Shown here piece by piece: positions 21,376 to 33,046 of a DNA stretch of 64,000 bases. How positions within the stretch are numbered: position 1 is the stretch's first letter; every line of letters begins with the position of its first letter. This DNA comes from Portulaca oleracea. Taxonomy: Eukaryota > Streptophyta > Magnoliopsida > Caryophyllales > Portulacaceae. The notes below the pieces were generated by a model. It saw nothing but the letters and a program-made list of their open reading frames with translations. It searched no databases and had not been told where the DNA came from. Both the position numbers and the translations under genes were made by a program. The stretch lies in NCBI GenBank assembly GCA_029582165.1, contig CM055872.1:33940261-34004260 (forward strand), written 5' to 3'.

Positions 21376-24041
21376 ACACTCGGTGTTATATCATAATTTG
21401 CCCAGAATAATCCAATTGATCCCAAATCTTCACCTCATCATTCGTACACCTCATCAAACCTTTCAACTTTCAATAATCTTCCACATCTTTCAATGACCAT
21501 CCATTACCCATATATGAACCCTTCAAGCCTTCATAACTGTCTTTTGAACCATTAAGCCTTCCTCAAGGCACTAACCCTTCAAAGTTGCGCTTGAAGAACT
21601 ACGACTGGCTTGATTCCACCTTGGATACGTAGGAAAACCTCTTTTAGGCCTAGCCAATACCTTTTTCACTTTAGAGAGCGTTCGTCGTTGAATAAAAATG
21701 GTCTTTGAGAGAATAAAAAAAGAGAGAATAAAAAGTTAGTCCGAAAACCGCCTTGGGCGGGCTAGGCAAAAGGAGAGGAAACCTTGGATTCTATCACTAC
21801 CATCAAGCTTCCATTTTTTGTCAGACTTGGACATCATTCCATCAACCATATTCCAACCTTTTCCCAAGAGATGATGTTTATCCCTTTTGACCATCTCTTC
21901 TCCATTTTTTAGGCACGATCATTCTTAAGTGTCTATTTATCCTATTCATAAATAAACCCTCATATACCATCCTTTCATGACACAGGCATTCTTAACGGTC
22001 TCTCTATCCCATTCGTTCATAAATCCTCATCTTCCATTTCTTTCACCAAACATTTTCTAACCAACCTTTTTAGCCTTTTGATCTAATCCTACCCTTTGAG
22101 GACTTTTCAGCTCGGTCATTACTACAAGTGTGGGGTTTTGTCCTTAATGCCCACTCTCAACATACCTAAGTGCGACTAACTACTCAGCAAGAGCAAAAAG
22201 CCATCTACATCGAATCAGCGGCTAAATGGCAGCAACATACATGATCATGAGCAGACTCAGAGTCAAGTTACTCTAAATTGGGGGCTCGCACTACTTTTGT
22301 GACATCGTTCAAGACATTTTTCAGAGATAGCTTCAAAGAGGGACACCTATTCCCTATTCTACAAGGTCCTGGATCTTCATTTCATTGACGTCCTAGACTC
22401 CTAGTAATCTCTCGAGGGAAAAAAGATAGAAAAAGAAAGAAAGAAGAAAAAAAAAGAAAAAAAGAAAGAAAAAGAAAAAGGGAAAAACGAGAGGCTAACT
22501 TGAAAACCCTTTGGGTAAGTTAGGAAAAAAAGGAGAGATTGAGACTCACAACTAAGGACATACCAGACTTCCATCAGTGCAGCAAAGGAAACAATGCCTC
22601 CTTATGTTCCATGGTATTCGGGCATCGCATCGTCAGCCCTCGCGAAACTGGGGGCTTGTAAATCTCCAAGGTTCCCTCCAAAGCAATCAAGAGTCTATGC
22701 CCAACCGGGGGCATGTCGTACATCAACATAGATTTGCAAGCAATCAGTTCAAGGTCATCTGCATGAGCATCCAAGAAGCACATCCTTTAGGCCTAGCGCC
22801 TCCACCATCATTCCCTGTCCCCTAGATCGAATGTTCCTCATCTTGAATTTTCCTGAAATTCCCCACAAATGCCCTTAATCCTTGGGAAGTCATTGTCTTA
22901 AGGAAGCATTGTAAGAAAAAAAGAGTCATTATCTTAGGAGATCATTGTCCTAGAAAAGCGTTTTCTTAGAAAAAGCATTGTTCTAGAAAGTCATTGTCTA
23001 AATAAAGAGTCGGGGGGTTACCTGCATATAGAGTTGCATATATAGAAAAAGCATAAAGCATCATGTGTGTCCCCTCTAAGAATAATAGGTTTGCATTGCA
23101 TCCAAAGTCGTGTCAAAGTCGCATAGAGTCAATTTGTTGTAGTCATGCATAAATGCGTAAGTGCATAAATCCTTGTGTCAAAAAAATGCATTGTTTGTGT
23201 AGGGGTCTAGTAGATCATTTGCATGCATACCTGCATATGAAAAAATGAAAAAAAAGGTAAAGAAGTGCCGCATCATTCCAGAATGCAACACTGGGGGCTG
23301 GTGAAGCCCATATCTCATCTCATTTAGGAAGGATTTTCAATCAATAAGAGCAAGATTGGAGTGATTTCTTATCCAAATCTAACAACCAAGTTAGTATCCA
23401 GTCAAGCATGTATCATTAGCCAGACACGAATGGTGTCTGTCCGACACGAAGGACAAAATCTTCATCAAATGACTAATATGGATCAACGATCGGGCAAAAT
23501 TCAAGAATCCTTTCCCCCTAGTGAAATTCTGAAAAGCAGCCTATATGCGCTTAAAGCAAAATTTGAAGTATCATTTACTTTAACAACTTAAAGTGCTGAA
23601 ACAAGCAGTAGCATGCAAGTCGTCTCAACAACAACATGCTATAAAAATAAGCTTGTCGAACAAATAAAGCATACCGAGGTGCAGGAAGAAAGGACGACAC
23701 ATGCTCATCTTGTCAGAAAACCAATTGTACCGGCGTGAATTCCCTACTAGGATATTACCTTCGTATCGTCTTCCTAGACTACTGGCAGAGAAGCACGTCT
23801 GCGTCCTCTTCTCGGAAAATTCATCTTTTCGTGACGAAAATGAAAATATCCAAAGGACCTTCTAGAGAAAGAAAGTGAAGTAATTGAAGTTTGAATGAGA
23901 AGTGGTCCAATTTGTAATCACAAGAACTCGAGTCACACAGCCACGTATCAGCCTTTATTCGCCCAGACTAAAGATCGGCCTTGGGGGCCATCTACAATAA
24001 TTGTGATCAAATTTGTCTCCTGCATGGCCTACAAAAGCTGG

Positions 24042-24236
24042 AGTGAATGTAAAGATTCCTCTCTTTTCTCTAGTGTCCGGTCGGCCTAGGGGAAGAAGGA
24101 GCCTTTGTCTTTTCTCCATACTTGTTGCCAAGGGCTCGAGTGAATGCGAAGATTCCTCTCTTTTTACTAGTGCCCGGTCGGTCTAGGGAAAGAAGGAGCC
24201 TTTATCTTTTCTCCATTCTTGTTTTCAAGGGCTCGA
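24042..24236 (+). repeat. Two-copy tandem repeat of about 98 bp
   Basis: GAGTGAATG..AAGATTCCTCTCTTTT, GTC.GGTCGG.CTAGGG.AAG and AAGGAGCCTTT.TCTTTTCTCCAT recur once, in the same order, at about 24,042 and 24,137. Confidence 0.75.
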
Positions 24237-24372
24237 ACTTGCACATTTTCAAGGAGGAGCCAACTAAGTGTGCGCAATAAGGAGGGGTGGTCTTCTCAAG
24301 AATGGAGCATCAAGTTCCCAAATAAGAGCGTTTTTCCAATGATCATGCTGACATAATATGAGGAAAATAAGA

Positions 24373-24806
24373 GTTGTCGACATCGTGTCGGATAAAGTCT
24401 CCGGGCATTGAAATTGCCATCATCAAAATCAAACGTCAAAATCCAGAGCCGCCGACAAAGTTCGGCACAGTCTCAGCAGTAAGAGTCGTCGACATCAGGT
24501 TCGACGAAATCTCAGGAATAAGAGCCATCGGAATTGCGTCCAGTGAAGTCTCAAAGGCATAAAAAAACACCATCATCATCAATCTCCCAATGCACCGGCA
24601 TCGTTCCCGGTGAAGTCTCAAAACCCGAGCCATTGACATCACGTTCGGTGAAGTCTCAATCTCCGAGCTATCAGCATCGTGTCCGATGAAATCTCGACCT
24701 CCAGGGCCATCGACATCGCGATCGGTGAAGTCCCTCGGCATTGAACATGCCAACAATCATCAAACTCCAAGAGCCATCGATATCGCGTCCGATGAAGTCT
24801 CCCCAA
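24373..24806 (+). repeat. Tandem array, CATCG.CATCG.GTC.G.TGAAGTCTC type, about eight copies
   Basis: Degenerate unit of roughly 50-60 bp: GCCATCGACATCGCGTCCG followed by ATGAAGTCTC. The Tat-type 3' region is a known source of such satellites. Confidence 0.75.
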
Positions 24807-25190
24807 CAAGTAAGGCGTCATTCTCGAATGAGATCACCTATCGGCGCAAGATTTCCAACCGCGACACAGGACCCAGCTTCCAAGTGTCAGCCAAAACCTT
24901 CAAGTAGGACACCTTCAAGCGCCCGAGATCATTTCGAGTAGGACGTCACCCGACGCCCGAGATCACTTCAAGTAGAGCATCATTCTTGCTCGAGATCAAC
25001 CCCGGTAGAGGCGCATGTCGCCCACAACCGCGATGCAGGACTCCGCTTCCAAGCGTCACCCCAGGCTTTGCACTCCAAAGTCATATCCTCAGGCTTTGCA
25101 TTCCAAAGTCATGTCCTCAACCTGTGTCCGTCAAATCAGTTCTACTTTGATTTTCATCCTATCCAGTATTCAATCAAAGTGTGGGCTATC

Positions 25191-26900
25191 TGTAGACACC
25201 GGATTTTGGCACTTAAATATATAGCATTCTTATATGAAAATAAAGCAGAAATAAAGAAAAAACAATCGATCGATAAGCTAGTTTAAATTCTTAGATTTTA
25301 GCATAGTTTTTTTTTTACACTTTTAATGTAATTTTTAACTATTATTTTTTTATGAATTTTAGTTAGTAAATAAGGAAATAAGGGAAGCCAGAGCCTAAGC
25401 CGAAGAACTTTCACGCATGCACTCTATATGCATAAGTTTATTTGAGGAATTGCATGCACAACTTTTACGTAATTAAAATGATAAATTCAGCCATGCATGC
25501 AATGCATGAGGTACGTAACAGTAACATGCAAAGAAGCTCCAAGAGAACTCAAGACCTAGCAAAAACATTCAAAAAACATCTCATATGCATCAAATAAAGC
25601 CCCACCATCCAAGTGTGAAACACCAATTCCCTAGGCAAATACATTCACCCCCCCACCGTCCATGGATGCATGGACGAGAGGAGGATTCACCCCCCACGTG
25701 CTGGTGGCTGGTCGGCCTTTACCACCAAGTCAATTAACCACGAGCCACCGCCCACCCTCATGCACCCCCCTATTGCCTTGTAATCTGTGTGGTTTGACTG
25801 CCTTGGACGAGAGGGAATGTATGTGTATGCATGCATGTATCCTCTACTACCTCCCTACACCTATAAATACCCCTCTGGCCAAAGATAAACTCACTCAATC
25901 ATTCACCCATTCTTCCCCCTACACTCTCATTCATCCATCCTCTTATTCTCTCATTATCTCTCTAAACTCTGCTCTAGTGTCATCATTCTACCACCACTCC
26001 TATCATATTTCCACCATTCTCTTACCATCTTAATATCTCTATCTTCATCCTCTTAAACCCCTAACCCATACTCTCATACTATCCCCACCATTCTTACACT
26101 AAAGCCCCACAAAAGCATCCTAAAAACATCACTAAAAACCCATAAAGGAGCCTTTTTCCCACCCTTTTCTCATCCTTTTTCATCCATCTTTTCCATCCAC
26201 TTTCGGCAATATTTTGGCATATTCAAGAGGGTCATCCAAGGCATTCAAAGAAGCTTCTTCATGGCTAGCAAGGCTTCCCTTCAAAAGGTCACGATGTAAG
26301 CTTTTAAGTGTTTCCCTTTTATGTAAATAAAGTGTATAGTTGTACTTTCTTTCATTCTTATTTTTTCATGTTCAATGAAGTAATTCTATAAAGTTATCAT
26401 TTATCTCCCTTCCAAACTTTATCAAAAGCACACTTAAAAATTTTAGTAGAGTCTTTCCTTTTGTGAGAGGCGAACTCCTAAAGTTCCTACTGTTCGAGTT
26501 CATAGCCTTACCCTCGGATCTACTCATGGGTTTCGCAAGCGGAGTCTTTTGTTGTTTTATTTTTGGTTTTGTCTTGGATTTTCCCTTAAAAAGTCGGGTG
26601 GCGACTCCCATTTCGAACCAAAACACATCGGGTTGCATAAACTACGGTAAAATGTGGTTTTACAATGTGTCGATGCAACTTTAAGGTTTTCTTTGTATAT
26701 TCTAAATAATATTTGCATAAATCACTTTCTTCCGAGTTTAACATTTAAATGAGCAAATTGAGTTAAATTTAGAAAAGTTTGGAACAAGTGGATGTTCACT
26801 CTCAAAAGTTTAATCCAATGACTCAAGAAATGCACAAAGTAAAGGGAAAGTGATTTTACAACTATTATTCTTGAAATGTATAATTAATCCCTTAAAGAGT
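25191..26900 (+). repeat. Tat-type LTR, 3' end missing
   Basis: Starts TGTAGACACCGGATTTTGG like the other Tat LTRs, has TATAAATA at 25,862-25,869 followed by CCCCTCTGG, and the GGTGGCGACTCCCATTT block at about 26,598 (compare GGCTGGCGACTC in E2). The expected GGTCCTACA end is not found; similarity fades around 26,900. It lacks the obvious AAAACC...GGTTTT palindromes of E1/E2. Confidence 0.65.
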
Positions 26901-27196
26901 TTTCAAAGGTTCAAACCCCAGCACAAATCACCGAATCACACCTCAATCCCCGTGGACGTTCGGAAGCCCAAACGGCGAGGAAAAATGTCCACACACACTA
27001 ATCTCTACTTCAAAACAAGAATTAAAGAGCTAACCCTAATTTAGAACAAAAACCAAGACTAAAAACTGGAAGTAAAAGCTTGGCTAATAATGCCGGAAGG
27101 AAAGCTATTCATGCAAGTGGAGAAAAGTCGACCCAAATACTTCGTTTAAAGCCCAGAATCTGCTGTAAATTAGGGGTCATGTGCATTACCATGGAG

Positions 27197-27585
27197 ATCA
27201 CGACCGTGACCCTGGAAAAACCTAGAAATCTTCTCGATTTTTCACAAACCTCACGGGCGTGACCATGGAGGTTATGACCGTGAGGTGCCTCCTGGAGCAC
27301 CTTGTTCGGGGGGGGGGGGGGGTCACAACCGTGTGACCATAGGTCACGACCGTGAGGTGCTTTTTGGATATTGTGCTTCAAGGAAGGTGACGGCCGTGTA
27401 CTGCCATGTCACGACCGTGAGGTGTCTTATGGAAATCATGGGTTTTGGGAGTCATGGTCGTGTGGTAGCAGATCACGGCCATGACCCCTCTTCTGTCTTC
27501 AACTCCTCTTTGATCCTTTTGGCACCAAGGAATGCGGAGGGGTCATGCCTGTCATGAGGTGGGAGGTCACGGTTGTGATCCTGCT
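27197..27585. repeat. Cluster of about 11 CACGACCGTG-type palindromes, left arm
   Basis: Variants such as TCACGACCGTGA, TCACGGCCATGA and TGACGGCCGTGT occur at about 27,197, 27,250, 27,272, 27,323, 27,345, 27,387, 27,409, 27,454, 27,475, 27,541 and 27,568. A run of 15 G lies at 27,308-27,322. Confidence 0.8.
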
Positions 27586-29649
27586 TCTGATGTTGATTTC
27601 ACTTGTTTTCTTCTTTTAACTTCAGGTTCGAGGCTTGATTCTCTTTCTCCATGGCCGGGTTTCCTCGGGAAGACCCGCCAACTCTGCTATTGGGCCCCAA
27701 TTGGCCCCATTTAGCGTGCTTTTGCTCCACAAGTATCGAAAAGCTCCAGAATTTGCAAAGTGAAGAAAAAGAAGTAAAAACACTAACAAACAAATAAGGA
27801 AATGGGTAAAAAACCTAAGGTAAAAGTAGTGTATTTAGGCTCAAAACCGAGCCTTAACAAATTGGATTTAACATGCAATTAAATACTAGGTGATTCCAGT
27901 CAAGCACTACACTAAGGGAGGTGTCAATTTTTGGAAAATTGGCTGTTAATCAATCAGTTGGGCATAAATAGATCGGTTGTAGAGTTGATCGTTGGGTGAT
28001 TCCATTCGATACTCTGCAAAATGATCCACAGCGTGATAACGTATCTGCTGAGTTAAATTTGCTCAATTTTGGAAGTTGAGCGAATGAGTATGTGTCTAGC
28101 TCTTGAAGTTTAGAATTTCAAGGAGGAAAGAGTTTCCTATCTCACCTAAAATTGTTTTAGGATTGGAGTTTTAACCTTGATAAAATTTGATTTTATTGAG
28201 TTGTTGCATGCGTTTATTCTTGCTATGCGATTGAGATCGCTTATGTTGATGAACTTGTTTTGGCTAATTCTTTAATTTTGGTTTGATGCGTTGCTTTTTG
28301 GAAGCCTTCTATAATGGTTATTGAAGTTGGGTTGATATATATGAGATATGTCTTGTTGCAATGCTACCAAAATATTTGCTGGAATTGCATGCGCTCTTAG
28401 TATGGCTATAACTAGTTCGTTTTACCGGTCTATGTACTGGGTTTGGTGCATTACGACCTGCGTGCCATTGATTGTGAATACATATAATTTTATTTGATTA
28501 AATTTGTAATTTGTATTTAAAATCGTTGTAACCTCATGAGATGAGGACTGCTTGTAATTCTTGTATATGAGATATCAAGTTGAGTGGGAGCCCTACGTGA
28601 CGAGGATGTCGGTTCGTGTGAGAGCTACGACCATCAGTGTTGTAAAGTTTCAACATGGTGTTCTTGAAAGCTTTAAAGAGGAATCCTTGAAGAGTTCAAG
28701 TTGGAGCCCTTTAAGTGTTCAAGAGTCAAGAGGGAGTTCTTGAAGACATGAAGACTAGCTCGACTTAGTCAAATTGTTTAATTAAGTTTAAGTGGCCATA
28801 CTAGGGGTTTTTTTATTTTATGTTTTGAATTGTTCTTAGCATGTTTTATTGTTATTATTATGTCTTTTATGCTGGATTCGTTAGTGTCACCTAGAATCGC
28901 ATAGTTAAGATAACAAAATTTGTTACTATCAAAATTTGAATGTATGATTGCTCATCCAGATGAACACCACTTGGATCATGGGCGATCATTGCCAAAGTAA
29001 GTCATCTATGGTTATTAACAAGTTGGGTGGGAGCCAGGACTGCTCATAATGGCAGGCTAGAGGGTCTGGAGTCATGAGCAACGGAGAGAGGTGTTGTATG
29101 AGATACTCATACTCTTGCCACGAGTCGTTTGGAACGATCGATCATGAGATGATCTACTTTAGGTGAAGGAAACAAGGTTTGTTTGGGCCAAAAGTCCACT
29201 TGATGTTGCTTCCGCCTGTTGGATCTTGGTTACATTGAAATGCTAATGAGAGTTAAATGTGTTTTAATGTTGAAATTAAAAATGGTTTAATTTCTTAATT
29301 ATTGATGAATGACTCTAAAATGAATCATTTGGCTTGTAGATTCTTAAAGTTATTTGATATCTTCTCCTCTCTTGTTTAGACTCGGTCTTGAGCCTAAATT
29401 CATCATTTTCCTTTGGCATTTTCCTCCGTTCACAAATAAATATACTATTTTTATGTTACTTTTCTTCCCTATTAGGTATCTTTGGAAATAATGTGCTTAT
29501 GGAGGAAAAGAGCGCAAAAAGAGGCAAAAACTGGGACTATTTGAAGAAGGGTCGGGATCCTAATGCAAATCATGAGAAAACTCAGCCCGAAAAGGTGGAA
29601 AGTCAAGCCTTAGCCTCAATAAGATTCAAGATGACCCACCATAAACCTC

Positions 29650-29895
29650 ATGGTCGTGAGCTAGCCCTCCCATAGCCAGCAAGATTGGAGTCCTTTAACC
29701 CCTGGACAAAAAGGATGTCATGACCGTGACTTAGAGTCTCACGGTTGTGACACATCAAAGATGAATTTCTAGGTTCATGCGCAGAAGGAGTCTCACGACT
29801 GTGAACCATGGCCCTCACGACCATGACCTCCAGAGAGCAACTCAGACAGGAGGCCCCTCACAACCGTGATTACCACAGGTGACGCCCGTGATGGA
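29650..29895. repeat. Cluster of about 7 CACGACCGTG-type palindromes, right arm
   Basis: Variants at about 29,650, 29,717, 29,738, 29,792, 29,816, 29,858 and 29,879, with the same degenerate palindrome as in the left arm. Confidence 0.8.
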
Positions 29896-30120
29896 TGTAA
29901 GACACATTTCCCCTTCATGAAGAAAATATGCCTCACAACCCCTTCCTCTCTGAGTATATATAGTAAACTTCAACTTTTAACATAAAAATTAAATATTCCA
30001 ATTTTTACACATAAGTTTTAGAGTTTTAGATAATTACTACTATTAATCTCTCTCTTCTACATTGTTAATGTAAATCTACATTGTTTCGATTGAAGAATTC
30101 CAGTTTTTATTGTAACTAGT

Positions 30121-30894
30121 CCTCTGACCTGTGCGTTGCACGGAACATAATTAAATATTCGATATCGTAAGTATTTTGTATTATATGCACGAAGAATCTA
30201 TACGTTTGTTGGCATATTTTGAGCATTGAAAATACAATATAATTGACAAATATAATTTATTGGAGTGCTTATTTTAATATATAAAATTTTAATTACTGAA
30301 TGATCTAAATTCTAAGTTAGCTAATTTATGTGAAATGCACAAGTTTTTAATACATAGTGAACTTCAATTATCCTTGAATTGGTTGTATATGAATTGCAAA
30401 CAATGCTTTTGATAAAATGAAGAGGAATTATAGCAAATTTTAATAGTTAAGGTTGTTTTAATCAAGAAAATAACCACTATAAAGAATATTGAGTATGTCC
30501 TTATACCTAATTCTTCTAATAATAGTAGTTATTAAAAAAATTACATTAATCTCTAAGTATGCTTCAATTACAATTATAATAGTATATATAAAATAAGAGA
30601 AAGATACAATTTATGCAATTTAAAAATATAATAATGATAAAAAAATATAACACAGGTGAATATAGAAGGATAAAATTATAAAAAGAAATAGCAAAATACG
30701 TATCATAACTTGAAAAAAAAATGAAGACATAAAATTTAAATATAAATGTAATAATGATACAAAAACAACTAATAAAAAAAAGGAGAAAAAAACATACTTA
30801 GATCAAAGAAAAAATAAACTTAGAAAAACGTGAGAGACATACCTTCATATGTCTCTTCTTTGTTGGCTACCTATTTATAGTTGATTTGTTAGCA
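30121..30894. other. AT-rich intergenic stretch
   Basis: No gene. It begins with the phrase ACCTGTGCGTTGCACGG (about 30,127), which I have the impression of having met in many plant genomes but cannot assign to an element. The remainder is AT-rich with poly-A runs. Confidence 0.3.
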
Positions 30895-30903
30895 TTTAAC
30901 TAA

Positions 30904-31439
30904 GGGTTTTTAGTTGAGGAAAATTCGTACTGAGCGCCTTGTGATTGAGAATAATCCAAAGTGACTTTTTGGCTGGTGGCAGTCTATACTTATTCATTAT
31001 TTCTTCATAGCATCCCAGGTTTAAATTTTGGCACCGAAATGCTGATGTGGCAACCGGAGCACGTACCCTTTTAATTAAAAGCATGTCACGTCAATTTTTT
31101 TAATTCTATTTTATGGTTAAACGATAAAATAGAATTAAAAAAATTGGCATGACATGCTTTGCTTTTAATTCATTGCTAATTTTTTACCCCTATAATGTAA
31201 GTGCAAGGTAAATAATGTAAGTTAAACGATAAAATAGAATTAAAAAAATTGACGTGACATGTTTTTAATTAAAAGGGCACGTTCTCCGGTTGCCACATCA
31301 GCATTCCGGTGCCGGAATTTCAATGTGGGATGCTACGAGAAAATAATGAATAAGTATAGACTGCCACCAGCCAAAAAGTCACTTTGGATTATTCTCCGTC
31401 ACAAGACCCTCAGTACGGATTTTTCCCAGCCAAAAACCC
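30904..31439. mobile_element. Foldback element with long inverted repeats, Mutator-like
   Basis: Element ends are GGGTTTTT...AAAAACCC, with arms of about 210 bp in inverted orientation. The 9-bp sequence TTTAACTAA directly repeats at 30,895-30,903 and 31,440-31,448. A 9-bp duplication with long terminal inverted repeats points to the Mutator superfamily. No transposase. The arms happen to be open in translation (two mirrored ORFs of ~61 codons), which I treat as fortuitous. Confidence 0.8.
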
Positions 31440-31917
31440 TTTAACTAATTACTTAGTTATAACCATTGAATTTTACTTTTTAATGATAATTAATCACCAT
31501 GTAAGTTGTAACTCATTTTCTTTTACTATTTCAATAATTAATTTTCAATTAAAAATATAACCTATGTTAATATTAATAAATATATATTATTAATCTTTAA
31601 ATTTGTGCTTTTTTTTTGAAAAAAAAAAAAGAGAGCAACATAAAAGTTATATGTATGTGTACTATTATTATTTTTAAATGGAAGATATGAAAGAACATAA
31701 AAGTTAGGATATTAACACACAATTTTCCACTTAGGTGTTTAGAATGGCATTAGAGCAAAAATGAGTCAATTATACATTTTTACCGATACATTTTTAACTA
31801 ATAGGATATATTATTTTAGCATTTACATTTTTTTGTTGAAAATAAAAGATTAAGTTTTTAAAATTTATTGTCAATAACTTATCTTATCATTTTAATAAAT
31901 ATAAAGTGATTGTTTTC

Positions 31918-32838
31918 GAGACGCATTGCCGACCCGGACAAATCTAATACGCAGGGGTGTTGATGTCGATCCAATATGCCCGACGTGCGGTGAAGGGTAT
32001 GAAACAAATAACCACCTATTCTTAGATTGTGAATGGGCCTCACTAATTTGGCGGAGTAGTTGTTTCCGGCAAGATGTTAGCCTTCATGAGGAGGTGGATG
32101 TGGGGGATTGGATTGAGAAAAGGATCAAGGAAATGGACAAAGAACCCAGTGGATTATTTGGCACTTTGTTATGGACAATCTGGAGAGGTCGGAATATGCG
32201 AGTCTTCCAAAACCGGCAATTTCATCCGATGGATATAGCAACAAGAGCTCTGGACCTTCATCATTCTTTTACCCAGGCTTAATCACATCAGGCAAGACAA
32301 ACTTAGGCAGTTGAACAAGAGGTTAGGTGGGCTCGTCCGGAATTGGGGTAGATGAATATAAATACGGATGCGACCGTCCATAAAGATGGGAGTGGGGGTT
32401 GGGGAAATGTGATAAGGAAAGAAGATGGGAAAGTCATCTGTGCTAAAATCATTCATAAAGAGGTTGGGTGGAATGTGGAGGCGATGGAAGCAGGAGCAAT
32501 TCGAAATGGGCTCAGATTAGCAAAGAGGTGTGGCATCAGACAGTTGGAAGTTGTGACTGACTGCATCGAAGTTTACAAAGGGCTAACTGAACAAAAAAGT
32601 GTTGAACCCTCAACGAGTGGTCTAGTTAAAGAATGTTTATCTTTAGTTTCATCTTTTCAGTCAGTTTTGTTTTTATTTGCTAAAAGAGGTTGTAATAAGG
32701 TAGCTCATACGCTAGCGAGACTAGCAGTGTCTTTACAATGTTCAAAATCGTGGATTGGTGTATGTCCAGAAGATATTGCAAATTTGGTAATCTCTGAGTC
32801 AATTTAATCTGGGTGGCTTCGCCACTTTCCCCTAAAAA
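31918..32838 (+). mobile_element. 5'-truncated L1-type LINE with zf-RVT and RNase H remnants
   Basis: The body encodes the C-terminal part of ORF2. First comes a reverse-transcriptase zinc-binding domain (CPTCGEGYETNNHLFLDC), then a plant-type RNase H (NTDAT, EAMEAGA, VTDCIEV, VAHTLARLA). In-frame stops TAA 32,280, TAG ~32,310 and TAG ~32,349 separate the two. It ends in CTTCGCCACTTTCCCCT plus poly-A and is flanked by a 15-bp target duplication, AAAGTGATTGTTTTC, at 31,903-31,917 and ~32,839-32,853. The start lies in the conserved DALPTR segment, so most of ORF2 is absent, as usual after incomplete reverse transcription. Confidence 0.85.
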
Positions 32839-32853
32839 AAAAGTGATTGTTTT

Positions 32854-33008
32854 CAAAAAAATTATAAATCCAAAAATGGCCTCTTTAATGCATTCATATT
32901 CAATCTATAATTTTCTTTTTTAAAAAAGTAAATCATCAATTATAACTTTCCGAAAATACCCTCAATAAATCTCACATTTTACAAACCTCACCCTTTGTAC
33001 CCAGAAAT

Positions 33009-33046
<38 letters not shown>

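Larger units (their letters stand above)
19677..25190 (+). mobile_element. Non-coding interior of a second Tat-type element upstream of its LTR
   Basis: No ORF survives. The left end repeats leader-like phrases (TTTTAGGAAGTC..CATATA; CCCATGTC.TG.GTGAGTC) also found in E1/E2 leaders. The rest is a mosaic of purine-rich tracts, GGGGGC-containing phrases (CTGGGGGCTTG, CTGGGGGCTGG) and several tandem repeats. Such variable tandem-repeat-bearing 3' regions are known for Tat-lineage elements. It ends at the LTR start at 25,191. Confidence 0.5.
26901..30120. mobile_element. Two inverted LTR-like arms around a non-coding core
   Basis: The left arm (about 27,080-27,855, reading leftward) and right arm (about 29,375-30,110, reading rightward) both begin with CTCGGT.TTGAGCCTAAAT and share, in order, a ...CTT.TGGAG.AAAAG..CGC phrase and then a cluster of CACGACCGTG-like palindromes. 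The right arm ends with a TATA-like TATATATAG at about 29,956 and an AT-rich leader. The core (27,860-29,370) has no convincing ORF. I read this as two decayed LTRs of one family in opposite orientation; element class is not certain. Confidence 0.45.

Noticed and set aside
25662..26033. 123-codon ORF in the third Tat LTR
   Set aside because: Spans the TATA box and leader of the LTR, low-complexity Ser/Pro/His; chance.
30896..31444. Two mirrored ORFs with near-identical 61-residue products
   Set aside because: They are the two arms of a foldback element and have no start context or known domain.
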